Position numbers and translations under genes: made by a program. Shown piece by piece: positions 9,953 through 21,960 of a stretch of 64,000 nucleotides of DNA (position 1 is its first letter; each line of letters begins with the position of its first letter). The stretch spans positions 309,206,450 through 309,270,449 of the forward strand of contig NC_081408.1 of NCBI RefSeq assembly GCF_030272615.1. The letters run 5' to 3'. The notes under the pieces were generated by a model. The model was not told the origin of the DNA, did no database searches, and saw nothing but the letters and a program-made list of their open reading frames with translations. The stretch comes from Cryptomeria japonica (taxonomy: Eukaryota; Streptophyta; Pinopsida; Cupressales; Cupressaceae).

Positions 9953-11712
9953 TCGCTCCTGTCCCTCAGTGAAGGACGGGAGCTCATTTTCAAATATCTC
10001 ACTATTCCTGCCGAGTCAAGACGAATTTCAAATTGGAAGTGATGGAGAACGGCGAAATCTTTCCATTGAATATAAATTGAAGATTTTCATGAGCACCGAA
10101 ATGCCTCCAGGAGGAAAATCGCTCCTTTCCCTCAGTGAAGGACCGGAGCTACAAATCAAATTTTGCCTTGTCCTTGTCAAATTTCGACGACTTGATGATT
10201 TGAAGAGGTCCAAAGGAAGATGCTTTACCAAATGAATATAATTTGAAGTGCTAACACAAAGGAGAATGGTCCAGAATGCAAAGTTCGCTCCTGTCCCTCT
10301 CCAGGGGACCAGGGCGAAGTACCTTATAGCTCCCGTCCCTCTCCCAGGGACCAGAGCGATGTCCTTCATTGGGCAAAATCCAGGCAAAAATCAAGACAAG
10401 TTTACGTCCAAAGGCAAGGAAGAGCGTGAGATGAACTCATTGAATACGAATTGAAGATTTTTAAACGTCCACAAGGGTCCCAAAATGTCCAGTTCGCTCC
10501 TGTCCCTCAGGAAGGGACCAGAGCGATTTTTGTTATAATTAATTTTCTTGCCAAGTTGCAGACGATATCAAGGCATGGATGAATGGAGTAGAGCATGACG
10601 AATCCGTTGAATATAAATTTGGAACCTGACAAAATGAAATGAAGGCCACAAGAGATGGATCGCTCCTGTCCCTCTCCAAGGGACCAGGGCGATACAATGG
10701 TTATATTGCCTTTTACTTAAGTCTGAAATCGATCTAAGTCAAGACGAAGGGTGGCAAGAACATCTTAAGGCATCTTCATCGAGCACAAGCACTTAAAGGT
10801 CATCACAATGAAGAAATTTGTACCCTAAGACCTAGTTCGCTCCTGTCCCTCAGGAAGGGACCAGGGCGATGTTGGATATATTGGCCATTTCATGCAAGAT
10901 TTACGTAAGATCAAGGGTTCGCAAGGTCTTAGAGGGTCCATGGTGCCTTTTGAAGGTAATACACAAAGATTTTGAACGTAAAATGATCACCAAGATGTAC
11001 ATAGGGACCATATCGCTCCTGTCCCTCTCCAAGGGACCAGGGCGATTTGCCTTGGACTCTTCGTTTTGTTTCGAGTTCATGCCAAGTCAAATACTCCACA
11101 AGATCATACAAGGTTCGAGACATCGTTTGAAGATCACATGCAAGAGTCTTGAACGTCCAAACATCGTCAAACATGCTAAAATGCTCACATCGCTCCTGTC
11201 CTTTGAACAAGGACCAAGGCGATCCCATCAAAAGCACTCATAATCCTTCACAGTCAAGGCAAGGCGAAGATGAACAAGGTAAAGGACGGCGTTTGGAAGA
11301 CATCACAACGAAGATTGAAGTTTAAAGTTGCTAAGATTATGGAGAAAGACATGGATCGCTCCTATCCCTCTCCAAGGGACAAGGGCGATGATCCCTCTAA
11401 ATGTCCAAACACCGCATGCAAACAAATGGAACGAGCATAGAAAGAACGAACAAAGATGTTATTCGCTCTACAATGAAGGATCGAAGATCAAAAATGCAAG
11501 GTCTACGTGAAAACATGGAGATCGCTCCTGTCCTTTGGACAAGGACCAGGGCGATGAACACCCAAAGGCACTTATGCGCACATGCAAGGCAATCAAATTC
11601 GAAGGACCCATCAAAATGATCGATATTGAACGTGGAAAGGAAGGAGATGAACGTTGAAAACATGACAAAATCATGGATCGCTCCTGTCCCTCTCCAAGGG
11701 ACCAGGGCGATG
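9953..11712 (+). repeat. Element A hairpin array, 12 copies
   Basis: Each copy is an imperfect hairpin of about 33 nt with arms ATCGCTCCTGTCCCT and AGGGACCAGGGCGAT. The TCGCTCC anchor (or its aligned equivalent) falls at 9953, 10119, 10285, 10327, 10494, 10660, 10837, 11013, 11190, 11356, 11522 and 11678. Intervals are 166, 166, 42, 167, 166, 177, 176, 177, 166, 166 and 156. Sequence between hairpins is strongly diverged but often keeps TTGAATATAAATTGAAG. This points to a decayed tandem array of about 166 bp in which the hairpin is the preserved part. Confidence 0.9.
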
Positions 11713-12037
11713 AGGTACGTCCCTTTCGTTTTCATAATTTTGGCGCCAAATAAACATTTCAAATTTTCCTTAAATGCTAAGTTCGATAAAATTGAAAATC
11801 CTATTTAAATTAGCATTTAATATGGCATTGATTATTTATTAATTATTTTGCCTTTATTAAAAAATCGAAATTTATAAATTAAAACGAAAGGCATTTAATT
11901 AATCATCAATTAATTAATAAAAAAATCGAATTTGAGCGCTCATATATGGAGGTCGGCCTTGCTATTTAATTAAAAAATCATTTTAAAAAATTGTTTTATC
12001 TCCACGTCGGCCTAAGGGCATGGAGAGGTGCAAGCGC

Positions 12038-12044
12038 TATATAT
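12038..12044 (+). promoter_or_regulatory. TATA box before the element A gene
   Basis: GCGCTATATATGGAGGG lies upstream of a non-coding leader. Element C has the equivalent GCGCCCTATATAATGG at 60836-60851, also between its array and gene remnant. The leader probably holds an intron from a GAG|GTATGGCG donor (about 12357) to a TTGTGTAG acceptor just before the ATG at 12565; element C has the same two sites. Confidence 0.6.
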
Positions 12045-12564
12045 GGAGGGTGAAAACTATTGTTTTCACATCATTATTTTTATCCCTCTACATGCGAATT
12101 AAGGAGAAGGAAGGAAGTGCGAAGTGTGGGGTGCGAATTCCATTCAAATCCAAGGTGGCACTATTACATCAAAGGTGGTGCGATACTTCATTTGAGCGAA
12201 TTTGAAGACCACGCCAAAGGTGAACTTGAAGATCACGTTCAATCCAAAGGTGGCGAAGTTGATCTTTTGAGGAGATAACTTTGAAGATCATTTATACATC
12301 AATTTTGCCTAGGCGATCTTTTGTCTTTTTGCATTCTAGAGCTAGCTCTCTATTGAGGTATGGCGATTTCATTTTATTGCTTTATTTATTCATCGTCATA
12401 TTTTAAGTTTTGAAGTTTTGAATTTTGAATTTCATTGCTCAATCTTTTGTTTTTAGGAAATGATAACTCTAGGGACTTATCATGAGGTTTCCTAAAAACT
12501 TTATCTCTCTAATCAGCGTTATTCATTGCAAAATATGGTTCTCATAATGAAATGTTGTGTAGGT

Positions 12565-15500
12565 ATGGCGACCCCAAAGGCGGGAGCATCCACCAGTCGC
12601 TCAGCTCTCATGAAAGAAGATCAGAAGACCGAAGAAGTGGAGACCAAGATCGTGTCGAAGTGGAGCAACATTGGAGATACAAACTTGGGGAACTTTAGCA
12701 CGAAGAAGTTTCGAGAGGTCCCCTACATTGGCAAGCCATCACCTGTCGCCCGGAGAATAATAGAGAGTGGCATCATTAAGGCGGTCGGTTTTTCTCCAGC
12801 TATTCAGTGCAACGAGTTGATGATCGAGTGTGCCCGTCACTACAATCCACAGTCCAGGACAATTGTGTCCAATGAGGGAAACACTTTGGCGTACCTTTCA
12901 GAGGAAGCTATAAGTGAAGCTTTCCATCTTCCAGAGCACAGGGACATGATATATAAGAGCATTGAAGGAGCCAGATCAGTGTACGATGATGATCCAGATG
13001 CTTGCCTAAGCATAATCAACAAGAACTGGCTACTCAAGAGTCGTCCCCGTCTAAGCAAGGTACCGAACACACCGCACCGGATTGATTTCCAGGAGGAGTA
13101 CAGAGATTTGATTACTATGCTCAACCGAGTTACAGGAGCACCTCATGCCTTCTATTTTGAGAAGTGGATGTTTTACTTCATCCAGGTGATTGTTCAAGGA
13201 AAGGGTACGATACATTGGGCTAGGATGATTAGCCATTGCTTAGACGTACAGTTGAGGAGACTCAGGGCTACTAAGTCCTTCCACATGAGTTCATACGTCA
13301 TCTATGCTTTGATCAGGAGTGTTGAGTACGCAGGACTACCTCACAGAGGAATGATTGGAGGAGGACCCGGCGAGGTCAGAGCTTGTGATTCCTATGCCTA
13401 CTTGCATCATCCGCCAGGGAAAAACTATAAGTTAGTTAATGATACTTTCACGATGAACATCACAAGGACGTTGCAAGGAGGGATTCACAATAGATTATCT
13501 CAGGATGCCCAGGAATTCATCAAAAGGTACGGTGCTTGGTTCATTCAGTTTCCCAAGTTCACTTACATTAGAGTGCATGGATGTCCTTTACCTCCATACA
13601 TGTTGCCGAGGTATCCGACAGACAGAATTGTGTTACTTGAGGTAACAAGGTAGTTGGCAGCATATGTGAAGGCATTCAGACACAGACATCAGAATGGAGT
13701 TTAGGTACCTATTATTTTGGGTAATTCAGTTGAGGTATGTCCTAATGTCTTAGCCATGGATGACGCAGAGAAGGAGTTAGCCTTGTATTCTTTTTCATCT
13801 TTTGCTTGGAGAAATAGTTTTGATCCACATGGACATTTAGAGGAGACGGTCGGTAGAAGATTTAAACATGAGCACCAAATTGAAGATTTTATGATGAACC
13901 TCCTAGATGATCTTGAAGTGAAACGAAAGATACATTCTAGATTGCCTTTGGATTTCATCAGGAAATGCAGGATTTACAGAGTGGCCGACCAAGCTCGGGA
14001 CAATGGCAGGCACATCCAGTCTTCCTATGATAGAGAAAGCAAAACAATAAGGTTGGATTGGAATGAGCCCGAGGTCGTGGATTTAGATGATTTGATGGCA
14101 CCAGTCTTGTCTTGTACTCGCAGATGGGTAGACGTTCAGCATCAGAAGTTGAGAGAACAAGGCATAGCTATGTCTTTTACTTTGGAAGAGAAACCAGCCG
14201 AAGGTGGAGCAAGTGTGAGTGAAGGCAATCCTAATCCTAGGAATTCAGGTGAAGGTAACCTTCGATGTGCCAGTGAGGGCAATCTCCATCCGAGAGGTTC
14301 GAAGAGAAAGGAAAGATCAGAAAAGAAAGAGCCTTCCAAGAAAAAGCAAGGTGCCAACAAAGATCAAACACCAGGTACTTCTTCCAGACCAGAGGATAGA
14401 ACAATTCGAGTGGAAGAGTCCATGGAGTCGATGGTACAGAATGACAGGCAGGAGGAAGGACAGGCACAGCATGTTTCATCAGATGGATCTCTCCAAGACT
14501 ATGATTTAGAAGAAGATAATGAAATAACATCTCCTCCCAGACAAGAAGAAATAGTACATAAAGAGATTCAAGTTCAAGAAACAAGATCGATTATCCCAGA
14601 TTGGTTGAAGGAAAGATTAACTAAGGTGATCGTAGTAGAGGACGAGGACAATGCAATTGATTTAGAGAGCCTTGTTGGACGCTCACATGAAGTAACAGAA
14701 AAGAAGAAGGCTACCAAGATGTCCAAGATGATTCGAGATGAGACTGGATCCAGGAAATTGCAGATAGCTACACCGGCAGCAGACAAATATGAAGGTGAGA
14801 TCCTAGCAGAAGAATATGATATACAGACTTTTGAGTTAGGACCATCTACTGCAGAACAGACTTTAGATGATGCTACCGATTCATTTGAAGCATTGAAAGA
14901 CAAGCTTAGAGAAGAAATGGAGAAGAATAGGAAGCTTGAGCGAGAGGTCGGTGCATGGAGGACATATTTCAGTCACATCAATGAACCTTTGGGACGTCAG
15001 GATCCAGTTAGATCACCAGTACAAGCATTACCGCTTCAATCAATCAATGAAGCAGAAAGATTCAGGAACATGGTCCAGCGTACATGTAGTTGGATGGATA
15101 GATCTCATACAGTGGCCATAGAGTTTGTTACAAGGATAACGAAGATTATTCATCAGGCTATCCAAGTTCTTGAGATAATCCACAGATTGATGGTAACAGT
15201 AGCTGCATTTGCCCATACCAAGGACGTTATCATCCCTGTCTTGAAAGTAATAAGACATACATCCAGAAGAATTTTAGCGCAGGAGAGGATCTTGGAAGGT
15301 GATTCTCACAGTTTATTTCAATGGTCAACCTTACTCCATATAAAGAGTGTTCTCTTCGAGGACATCAGTGTTAGATGTAGTCAAGTTGAGGAGGTGATCA
15401 ATCCGATCCAGGACAGAGTATTTGAGGTACTTCGTACCATTCTTGGCAGAAGGATCGAGGTCGAGACAGATGTGGATATGCAGGAATTTGAGGATAGAAT

Positions 15501-15786
15501 CAAGATCATCTTTCGCAAGGACGCAGATGTTACAGATGAGCAATATGATCAGATGTTTGCCACCATGCTCCTGATTGATAGAACGAAGGAACTTGAACCT
15601 ACTTGGGACGCAGCTCTTCTAGATGCATTCGATCAAGTCATCCACTTAGAAGAGAGTATCAAGAATCTTCCCGAGATTCCAATCACAGAAATCGAAGGAA
15701 TCGTGACAAAATTCATTGCATATGCTAAGAAAGAGAATTGGAAAGGGAATAAGATTCTAGATGAAAGGTTGTTACAGATGACGTGA
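12565..15786 (+). pseudogene. Element A gene, unknown function, one frame with two TAG stops
   Basis: The frame from ATG 12565 (MATPKAGASTSRS) to TGA 15784-15786 has about 1073 codons. It is broken only by TAG at 13651-13653 and 13699-13701, in the same frame. At the first stop the D copy has CAA (TRQLT), so a CAG-to-TAG change is likely. The N-terminal half has a globular region with conserved W/F-rich segments (PHAFYFEKWMFYFIQVI, WARMISH, FHMSSYVIYALIR). It loosely recalls the plant-mobile or putative plant transposon protein domains, which I cannot confirm. After a charged linker (about residues 545-670), a lysine/glutamate-rich probable coiled coil (EALKDKLREEMEKNRKLERE) leads to an alpha-helical C-terminus. 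Two diverged copies of one frame, D also keeping most of its length, argue for past selection. Confidence 0.75.
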
Positions 15787-15888
15787 CATCTTATTTCTCA
15801 TTGGTTTATACCTCCTAGGTTTTTGTGCCAAATTTAATATTTGGCTATGTATTTAATATTGTTCAGTAAAAAGGAGGTCATTTGTAAC

Positions 15889-15978
15889 AAACCCTAATTA
15901 GGGTTTAGGTGTCATGATCTTGTCCGTTGATTTACTTTCAATCTGGACCTTTCATTGTAACTGGGGATGCTATTTATA
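15889..15978 (+). promoter_or_regulatory. Palindromic telobox plus TATA, element A second promoter
   Basis: AAACCCTAATTAGGGTTT (15889-15906) is an inverted pair of plant telobox motifs. TATTTATA starts at 15971, 65 bp after the palindrome. B and C have the same palindrome with the same 65-bp spacing. Transcription from here would run through the last 0.87 kb and out of the element. An AATAAA at 16145 makes the region look like an LTR R segment (inference). Confidence 0.7.
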
Positions 15979-16849
15979 CCCCCATTTTTCATTTCATTGG
16001 GTAATAGATAATAGAGTAATAGTCAGATAATAGTCAATAGTTGATGTAAGAGAGATTAGAGTTAGAAGCAATTTTATTTTGTAGCAAGATTGAGTCTTGA
16101 AGAGAGAAATTCAAGCAATTGTTGTACATGATGACTTGGAAATCAATAAAATATTGAAGTTATGGTGTTTTGTTGCAAATTTCTTGAGTTATCTTCATGG
16201 TTGTTTGATACACTTGAATCGGGCTCAATCGAAGTAGTTTGTTAATTTGAAAGACTAAGTGTGAGATTTGATATTTGGTAGGATTCGTAATCCAAACCAC
16301 TAGCTTCTTGCTGATTGTAGGAACGCCTTGTGTGGTCGACTGGAGAACACTTTGAGTCCTTAATCTTCAATTATCATTGTGTCTTGGATATGTACCTTCG
16401 TAGTAGTGTCCTTGATCTTTGATGCATTGAACACCATTATATTACCTTAGAAGATCGCACTAATTTCAATTGAGTTGTTATCTTATGGCAAAATTGAAGT
16501 TGGTTGAGTCTTGCCAAATCTCGTCCATACTAAGTCATTCATAGGGTTAGGCTAGATTAGACCTCTTTAAACCCTATCTTTTTGCTATTTTTTTTTTGAA
16601 AGTTCCTTTTAGTTTAGTAAAATCTTCGAGCTTTAGAATGCGTAAGACCCCTTGGAGGAAACAGCAAATCACATCATACCACTAAAAAGCTTGTCCACAC
16701 GTAGAGACCCTACTAAAAGAACCTTGGAGTCTACCTAACTGATCCTTTTTGCAGATCTTCAGCAGTTAGAGACTATTTTCTCAAGAGAGGATAAGATGCC
16801 TTTAGGTATTTTATTCTGTGTATGATTGTGTATAAAATACACGTCAACA

Positions 16850-18698
16850 GGTGTCTACCACTGCTCAAGGCTAGTAACATCGGGTCAGTCGAAGGGCTGA
16901 CGGAAACCTCCACCTGTGGTGTACTCTTCGAAGCGGTGGCGGGAACCCCTACCTGTGGTGCACTCGACGATGCGGTGGCGGGAACCCCAACCTGTGGTGC
17001 ACTCGACGATGCGGTGGCGGGAACCCCTACCTGTGGTGCACTCGACACTGCGGTGCTTTGCACATTGGTGAGGATGGCAGTCCTCAATTGTGGCATAGAG
17101 TCTAGAAGGTCTTTTACCTTTATCGGCACCTCCATCTGCAAGATTTGCCCAATGATGTTCTTTTCCGCTTCCGTACGGGATGATGTACTCACCACCTCGT
17201 TGTCTCGTCGTTCGGTCGTCATCTCACGTTCAATATTGGCCTTTGCCTCCCGTAATCTCTCCTTCTCCGTACGGGGGTCGGGATAAGTGGCTTTTTTCGT
17301 CTGGGCGCGGGTGATCGCCAGTACTTCTTTCTCACCAGTCTTCTTAGCCTTCTCAATGTTAAGGAGATAAACCCCTGCCTGCGGGCAATTTGCGTCCTCA
17401 TGGTCGCCTGGCCCACACCAACGGCAGAGGTGCTGAGGGGTGGCTTCCTTCGTGCAATCACGGGCAAAGTGCCCCCACTGATTACAGGCCCTACATTGGA
17501 TAATTGGCCGGCCCTTGGCGTCATACTGGATACGGCTTCCGTTATTGTTATGGTTGCTATTCCTTCTGCCACCGCGTCTGTTGTCTTGGTATCCTCCAGA
17601 TGATGCCGTTGTGTTAGTATGTTGGCCGGTACCCGCTGGTGCAGATGTTGTGGCCTGCTCCATGAACAGCACCTGGTTCATTTGCATACCTCGGGTTTTC
17701 ATGTTGTATGGGCACTCCTTGGTGGAGTGTCCCATCACTTGGCAAATCTCACAGAATGCCTTCTTTTGGCAAGTACCCTTTGTGTGCCCTTCCTCTTTGC
17801 ACTCAGTGCACCATATGTCCCCTTCGCTCCGACCAGTGCTTCTCATTATTTTGAATTCCTTTCTCATTCGCTCCATGTCTTTCTGGAGCGCTTGCACCCG
17901 TTTGCCAGCCTCGTCGTCGCTGCTTCTTTCCTGTGAAGAGTCATCGTCCTCGGATGAGGATTTATTACTCTTCTTCTTCTTTGATGTTTTGTGTTCGCTC
18001 TCCAGGTCCATCGCCCTATTATAAGCGTCGTCATATGACGTCGGGGGTACAATTTTCATCTTCCTCCGTAGGGAGGATTTCAACCCTTCAACGAACCATC
18101 GTTTCTTCAACCCATCTGCGGGTTGGCTTTCCATTTTACCCAATAGTTCTTTCAGCCTCTGACTGTATGCCCGTACTGTCTCCCTGGTACCTTGTTTGGT
18201 ACTGTATATCTCCGTTACAATTTCATTGTCATCACAGAGCAACCGAAACTCCCCCGTGAATTCCTTCTGTAGATTGGCCCACGTGGCCACTTTTTGCTTG
18301 TCCACATCAGAGTACCAATCTATGGCAACTCCTCGTAACGTGGCTGGGAACTGCTGTACCCAGTCATCCTGGTCTGTTACTCCGTTGGCGGACCAAATGG
18401 TTTCACATGTACGGCAGTGCCGTAAGGGGTCTTCCTTGCCCTCCCCTGTGAACTTAGGCAATTTTTGTTTACTCGCCATCCCACCGCTGGGTCTCGCTCC
18501 TCTAATTCCTTGTGTGCTTGTACCTGGAGATCCTCCGCCTCCTGCAACTGAACCTCCACTCGTGGGTCCTCCGGAAAAAGTTGCTGACACCAAACCAAAC
18601 AAATTGCCTCCCGTACGGTACCCTTGTGCTCCCTCGGCACCTTCGGTCGTACCGTCACCTTCTGTTGTCTCCCTCCAGTTGTCCTCTGAAATGGACAA
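16850..18698 (-). pseudogene. G1 gag, truncated by element A
   Basis: The minus frame starts MSISEDNWRETTEG at 18698. It contains a retrotransposon gag domain (residues about 75-235, with WYSDVDKQKVATWANLQKEF and YSQRLKELLGKM). A lysine/serine-rich linker follows, then four CX2CX4HX4C zinc knuckles: CTECKEEGHTKGTC, CEICQVMGHSTKEC, CRACNQWGHFARDC and CRWCGPGDHEDANC. Next comes a tandem repeat of 20 residues (SAPQVGVPATAS type, DNA about 16920-17050). The genuine frame stops at the element A junction; 16773-16849 is element A sequence read through. A separate upstream frame (19020-18655) in another phase suggests a frameshifted or separate leader protein. Confidence 0.88.
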
Positions 18699-19020
18699 AT
18701 TTTTTTTGCAAGTCTCTGGTAGCGTCGATCAGGTTTAGACTTCGCCTTGTTTGTTCCACCAACTCTTCGCGGCTTCTTACCCTACAGTGGTATTCTAGCG
18801 AACTGTAGAGTTCTCCTTCGGCACCCTCCGTGACTCCTTCTGGCAGCCCTACAACAGTGTAGACAGTGTAGTTCTCTCCGTCTATCTCTGCCTCCGCAAC
18901 CTCCGTGACACCTCGTGGGTTCCCTTCGGGCAACCCCTCGGCCAGTCGTCCCTCGACAAGCTGCCTTAGCCTACGCCTTCGTTCTATCTGCTGTCTGAGA
19001 TTCAACACGGTTTGTGCCAC
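18655..19020 (-). CDS. G1 leader reading frame, unknown
   Basis: This 121-residue frame begins MAQTVLNLRQQIERRRRLRQ, is rich in charged residues and glycine-glutamate runs, and overlaps the gag start in another phase. It sits between the primer binding site and gag, so it may be the original gag N-terminus separated by a frameshift. No domain is recognised. Confidence 0.35.
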   Translation of the reverse strand: MAQTVLNLRQQIERRRRLRQLVEGRLAEGLPEGNPRGVTEVAEAEIDGENYTVYTVVGLPEGVTEGAEGELYSSLEYHCRVRSREELVEQTRRSLNLIDATRDLQKKFVHFRGQLEGDNRR

Positions 19021-19490
19021 TTACCATTCGTCACTCTGTATCTTTTTATTTTTGTCCTTATTTAGTCTATTGGGCATAAGTCAAAGGTTCAATTTCCTCC
19101 TGGCCTGGCGCCATCTCGTTCTGTTTCCCGTCAGCTGTTCTCTTCGTAGCGTTGCAGGATTTGTTGTCGTCGCTCTTCCTAGGCAATCTCCTCCAGGCGG
19201 GCCTGTTGTGCCAGCGATGCCTGTGCAAGCAACCGGGGGAGGTGGTTCATCGACCGGTTTACCTCCAGCGCTGTCCACACGGCACTTGGTGGGATTTCTG
19301 CCTCCGCCGCTTCTCGTCGAACGTATGTCTGAATGGCTACCTGGAGCAAAATTGAAAATTCTTGCGTTGCCGTGTCTTCTCCTGTATAAAGTTTTGTCCG
19401 CGCGTCGTCGGCCTCCGGGTTTACTTCACCAACAGGTAGGCCCATTGTGTCTGTGCGCCATCCGTGTCTTCCGTTCCCGAGTTCGTCTAG

Positions 19491-19504
19491 GCAGCGGCGC
19501 CAAA
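19491..19504 (-). other. G1 primer binding site
   Basis: On the minus strand the sequence next to the 5' LTR is TTTGGCGCCGCTGC. It starts with the TGGCGCC core common in plant gypsy elements and usually attributed to a tRNA-Asp primer. The tRNA identity is from general knowledge, not tested here. Confidence 0.65.
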
Positions 19505-19821
19505 TGTTTGCCCTCTCGGGTAAACGGTTAAATGCAGAAAGTAAATGCACAGAACATAATGGAAATATATTAAATAACCAGCCTCTATATTAATTCCACA
19601 ATCCATGTACAATAAGTGCTTATAACATTACATCTGACACGACTAACATGATCCTTTCGAAGAAAAGGTACAAAATATATAATACCCGAAGCGGTGCGAC
19701 ACAACCGTCGCGACTCCAACTACCTACCCGTCGGCCAACTAACTGACCGCTGTAACTCATTATTACCGACGACAACATAACATAATATAACAACATAACA
19801 TAATGATTATTCCCGGCAACA
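19505..19821 (-). repeat. G1 5' LTR
   Basis: It is 317 bp with the same termini as 6652-6968. Six differences were counted by eye, for example CACAATCC versus CACAGTCC and GAAGCGG versus GAAGGGG, about 1.9 per cent. Confidence 0.93.
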
Positions 19822-20126
19822 GGTCCCATCCCTTACATCAAGGACAGAGTGAATTCCCCTTGAGAAGTCTAGAATGTCATCCTGATCCTCAAATGTCCTA
19901 AAATTTGGCTAAGTCTGGAATGTCATCCCGATCCTGAAATTTGACTAAGTCTGGAAAATTGAAGAATCCTCGAAAAACTAGATTTTGCATTATAAATTCT
20001 GGACGTCTGAAACCACTCTCAAACATCCTAACAGTATATATGGAATATAACTTAAAGTATAAGAACTTATACTTAAATGTTATATTCCATATATGAATCC
20101 TGATGGAGAGACCAAAATTTCAAATT

Positions 20127-21960
20127 TCGCTCCTGACCCTTCCAAAGGGTCCAAAGCGAATTTCAATTTGGCCCCTGACCCTTCCAAAGGGTCCAGAGCG
20201 AATTCCTCTATAAGACACTCTACATTGCCCAAAGCCATGAACTAGCTCATTCCCAGGCATTTGTGAAGGCAAAACACTTATTTCGAGTGAAGAAATGTGA
20301 AAATGAAGTCAAAATTTGAGCCCAAGGAGGAATTTCGCTCCTCACCCTTCCAAAGGGTCCAGAACGATATTCATATAAAACCCTATTTTTCACAAAATCT
20401 TGAGCTATGTGTCAACTTAAAGAGCAAATTTGCATGGTCATGATGGAAGGAAGCCTAACAAAGTGTGTTCAAGGCATGAAAAGGAGAAAGGAAGTAAGAA
20501 ATTAGCTCAAAATGAGAATTTCGCTCCTGACCCTTCCAAAGGGTCTAGAGCGAAATCCTCATTTGACCCTCAATTTTGGCCCAAGGAATTGAAAATGAAG
20601 ATATTTGAGCCAAGTGGATGGCAAGTGGACTTGAATATGGCGAGAGGAGGGTGAGTTTGATCAATTTTGAAGATGGATTGAATGAAAGAGGTGAGAAATC
20701 AATCAAGAATGTGAATTTCGCTCCTGGCCCTTCCAAAGGGTCCAGAGCGAAATTCTTAGAAGACACCTTTTTCTTCCTTGTTTGCACTAAAAGTCTTGTT
20801 CTTTGGGCATGGTGGGGGTAGGTTGATATGTTCTTGCCTTAGGAAGTGATTGAAAGTGTTGAAAAGTGAGGATCTTGTCCAAGATTGTGAATTTCGCTCC
20901 TAACCCTTCCAAAGGGTCCAAAGTGAAATTCTTCATAAGCCTCATTTGCTTCCTTGTTTAGACTACCAACCTTGTTCCTTTTGCGTGTTTGGAAGGGAAA
21001 TGACATGTCTTTGCCTTTTGAAGTGATAGAATGTGAAGAAGTGAAGGATTTTGGCCTAAAACTAGAATTTCGCTCCTGACCCTTCCAAAGGGTCCAGAGC
21101 GAAATTCCTAAAATCTATCTTTTCCTCTCAATTTTGTGTCTAGCCAAGTGTGGATCAAGATTGAAGAGGTCCTTAGGCATGGTTTTGAGTTGCTTATGAT
21201 CACCAAACGTGAAGGAATTGAGCTAAAACTAGAATTTTGCTCCTGATCCTTCCAAAGGATCCAGAGTGAAATTCTTGAAGGATACCTATTTTCCCTTGGA
21301 GATGGTCAAATCTTTGGTTTTTATGGCATAGATAGGTGTGGAGTAACGTGTCCTTGCCTTTTGAGGTGGTTTGGAGTTGAAAGATTGAAGAAATGTGCTC
21401 AAAACTAGAATTTCACTCCTGACCCTACCAAAGGCTCCAGAGTGAAATTCTCAATTTCACCTAATTTACTCATGATGAAGGTCAAGTGGTGGATTCCTAG
21501 GCTTTGGTGGAGAGAAGGCTAGCATATGCTTGTCTTGGAGGCATTTTGGAGTAGAGAAATTATAGAATTTGTCCTAGAATGAGAATTTCGCTCCTGACTC
21601 TTCCAAAGGGTCCATAGCGAAATCCTTAAAAACTCCATTTTGCTGCAATTTTGCATCAAACTTGGTATGGGTTGAGATTGAGGGCCTCCTTAGACATGCA
21701 TCTGAGTGAGTATGGTCACAAAGTGAGAAGAATTTGAGCCAAGAATGCAAATTTCGCTCCTGACCCTTCCAAAGGGTCTAGAGCGAAATTCCTAAGTGGT
21801 TTAATATTTTGCCTAGGTCTTTGAGCAAAACCTATTCCTTGGCAATTTTGGAGGTTACTGACTTGATCTTGGTGAGGTAATGTTGAGAATGACTTCTGAT
21901 TGAGCAACTTTGTCAAAATTCGCTCCTGACCCTTCCAAAGGGTCCTGAGCGAAATTCTTA
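20127..21960 (+). repeat. Element B hairpin array, 12 copies
   Basis: The hairpin arms are AATTTCGCTCCTGACCCTT and AAGGGTCCAGAGCGAAATT with a CCA-type loop. Anchors lie at 20127, 20169, 20335, 20521, 20718, 20894, 21070, 21237, 21413, 21588, 21754 and 21920. Intervals are 42, 166, 186, 197, 176, 176, 167, 176, 175, 166 and 166. The arm sequence differs from elements A and C, but architecture and spacing are the same. Confidence 0.9.

Larger units (their letters stand above)
9510..16849 (+). mobile_element. Element A: 7.34-kb TGTTG...CAACA unit with hairpin array and gene
   Basis: Flanks 9505-9509 and 16850-16854 are both GGTGT, an exact 5-bp duplication inside G1's gag-pro frame. The ends are TGTTGTGACC and ACACGTCAACA. 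Parts in order: a terminal hairpin CCCCATCGCAAATGGGG (about 9532-9548), the hairpin array (9953-11712), a TATA promoter (12038), a leader intron, a long gene (12565-15786), a telobox/TATA promoter (15889-15978), AATAAA (16145), and the 3' 0.7 kb. No internal direct-repeat LTR pair, reverse transcriptase or known transposase was seen. It could be a giant solo LTR carrying a gene, or a different transposon class. It is the youngest layer in this nest. Confidence 0.9.
6652..19821 (-). mobile_element. G1: nested Ty3/gypsy-type LTR retrotransposon, gag-protease only
   Basis: The element is flanked by GGTCC at 6647-6651 and 19822-19826. Its two 317-bp LTRs differ at about six positions. It is read on the minus strand, with the 5' LTR at 19505-19821 and the 3' LTR at 6652-6968. 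Without element A the body is about 5.8 kb. Gag with four zinc knuckles and an aspartic protease are recognisable. No reverse transcriptase, RNase H or integrase motif was seen between the protease and the 3' LTR, where GC-rich and GGTGG repeats lie instead. It is therefore probably non-autonomous. It inserted into element B and was later hit by element A. Confidence 0.9.

Noticed and set aside
9953-11712. CRISPR-like array of regularly spaced repeats
   Set aside because: Repeats are imperfect hairpins about 166 bp apart in a plant retroelement context, with no spacer/repeat structure of CRISPR size and no cas genes.
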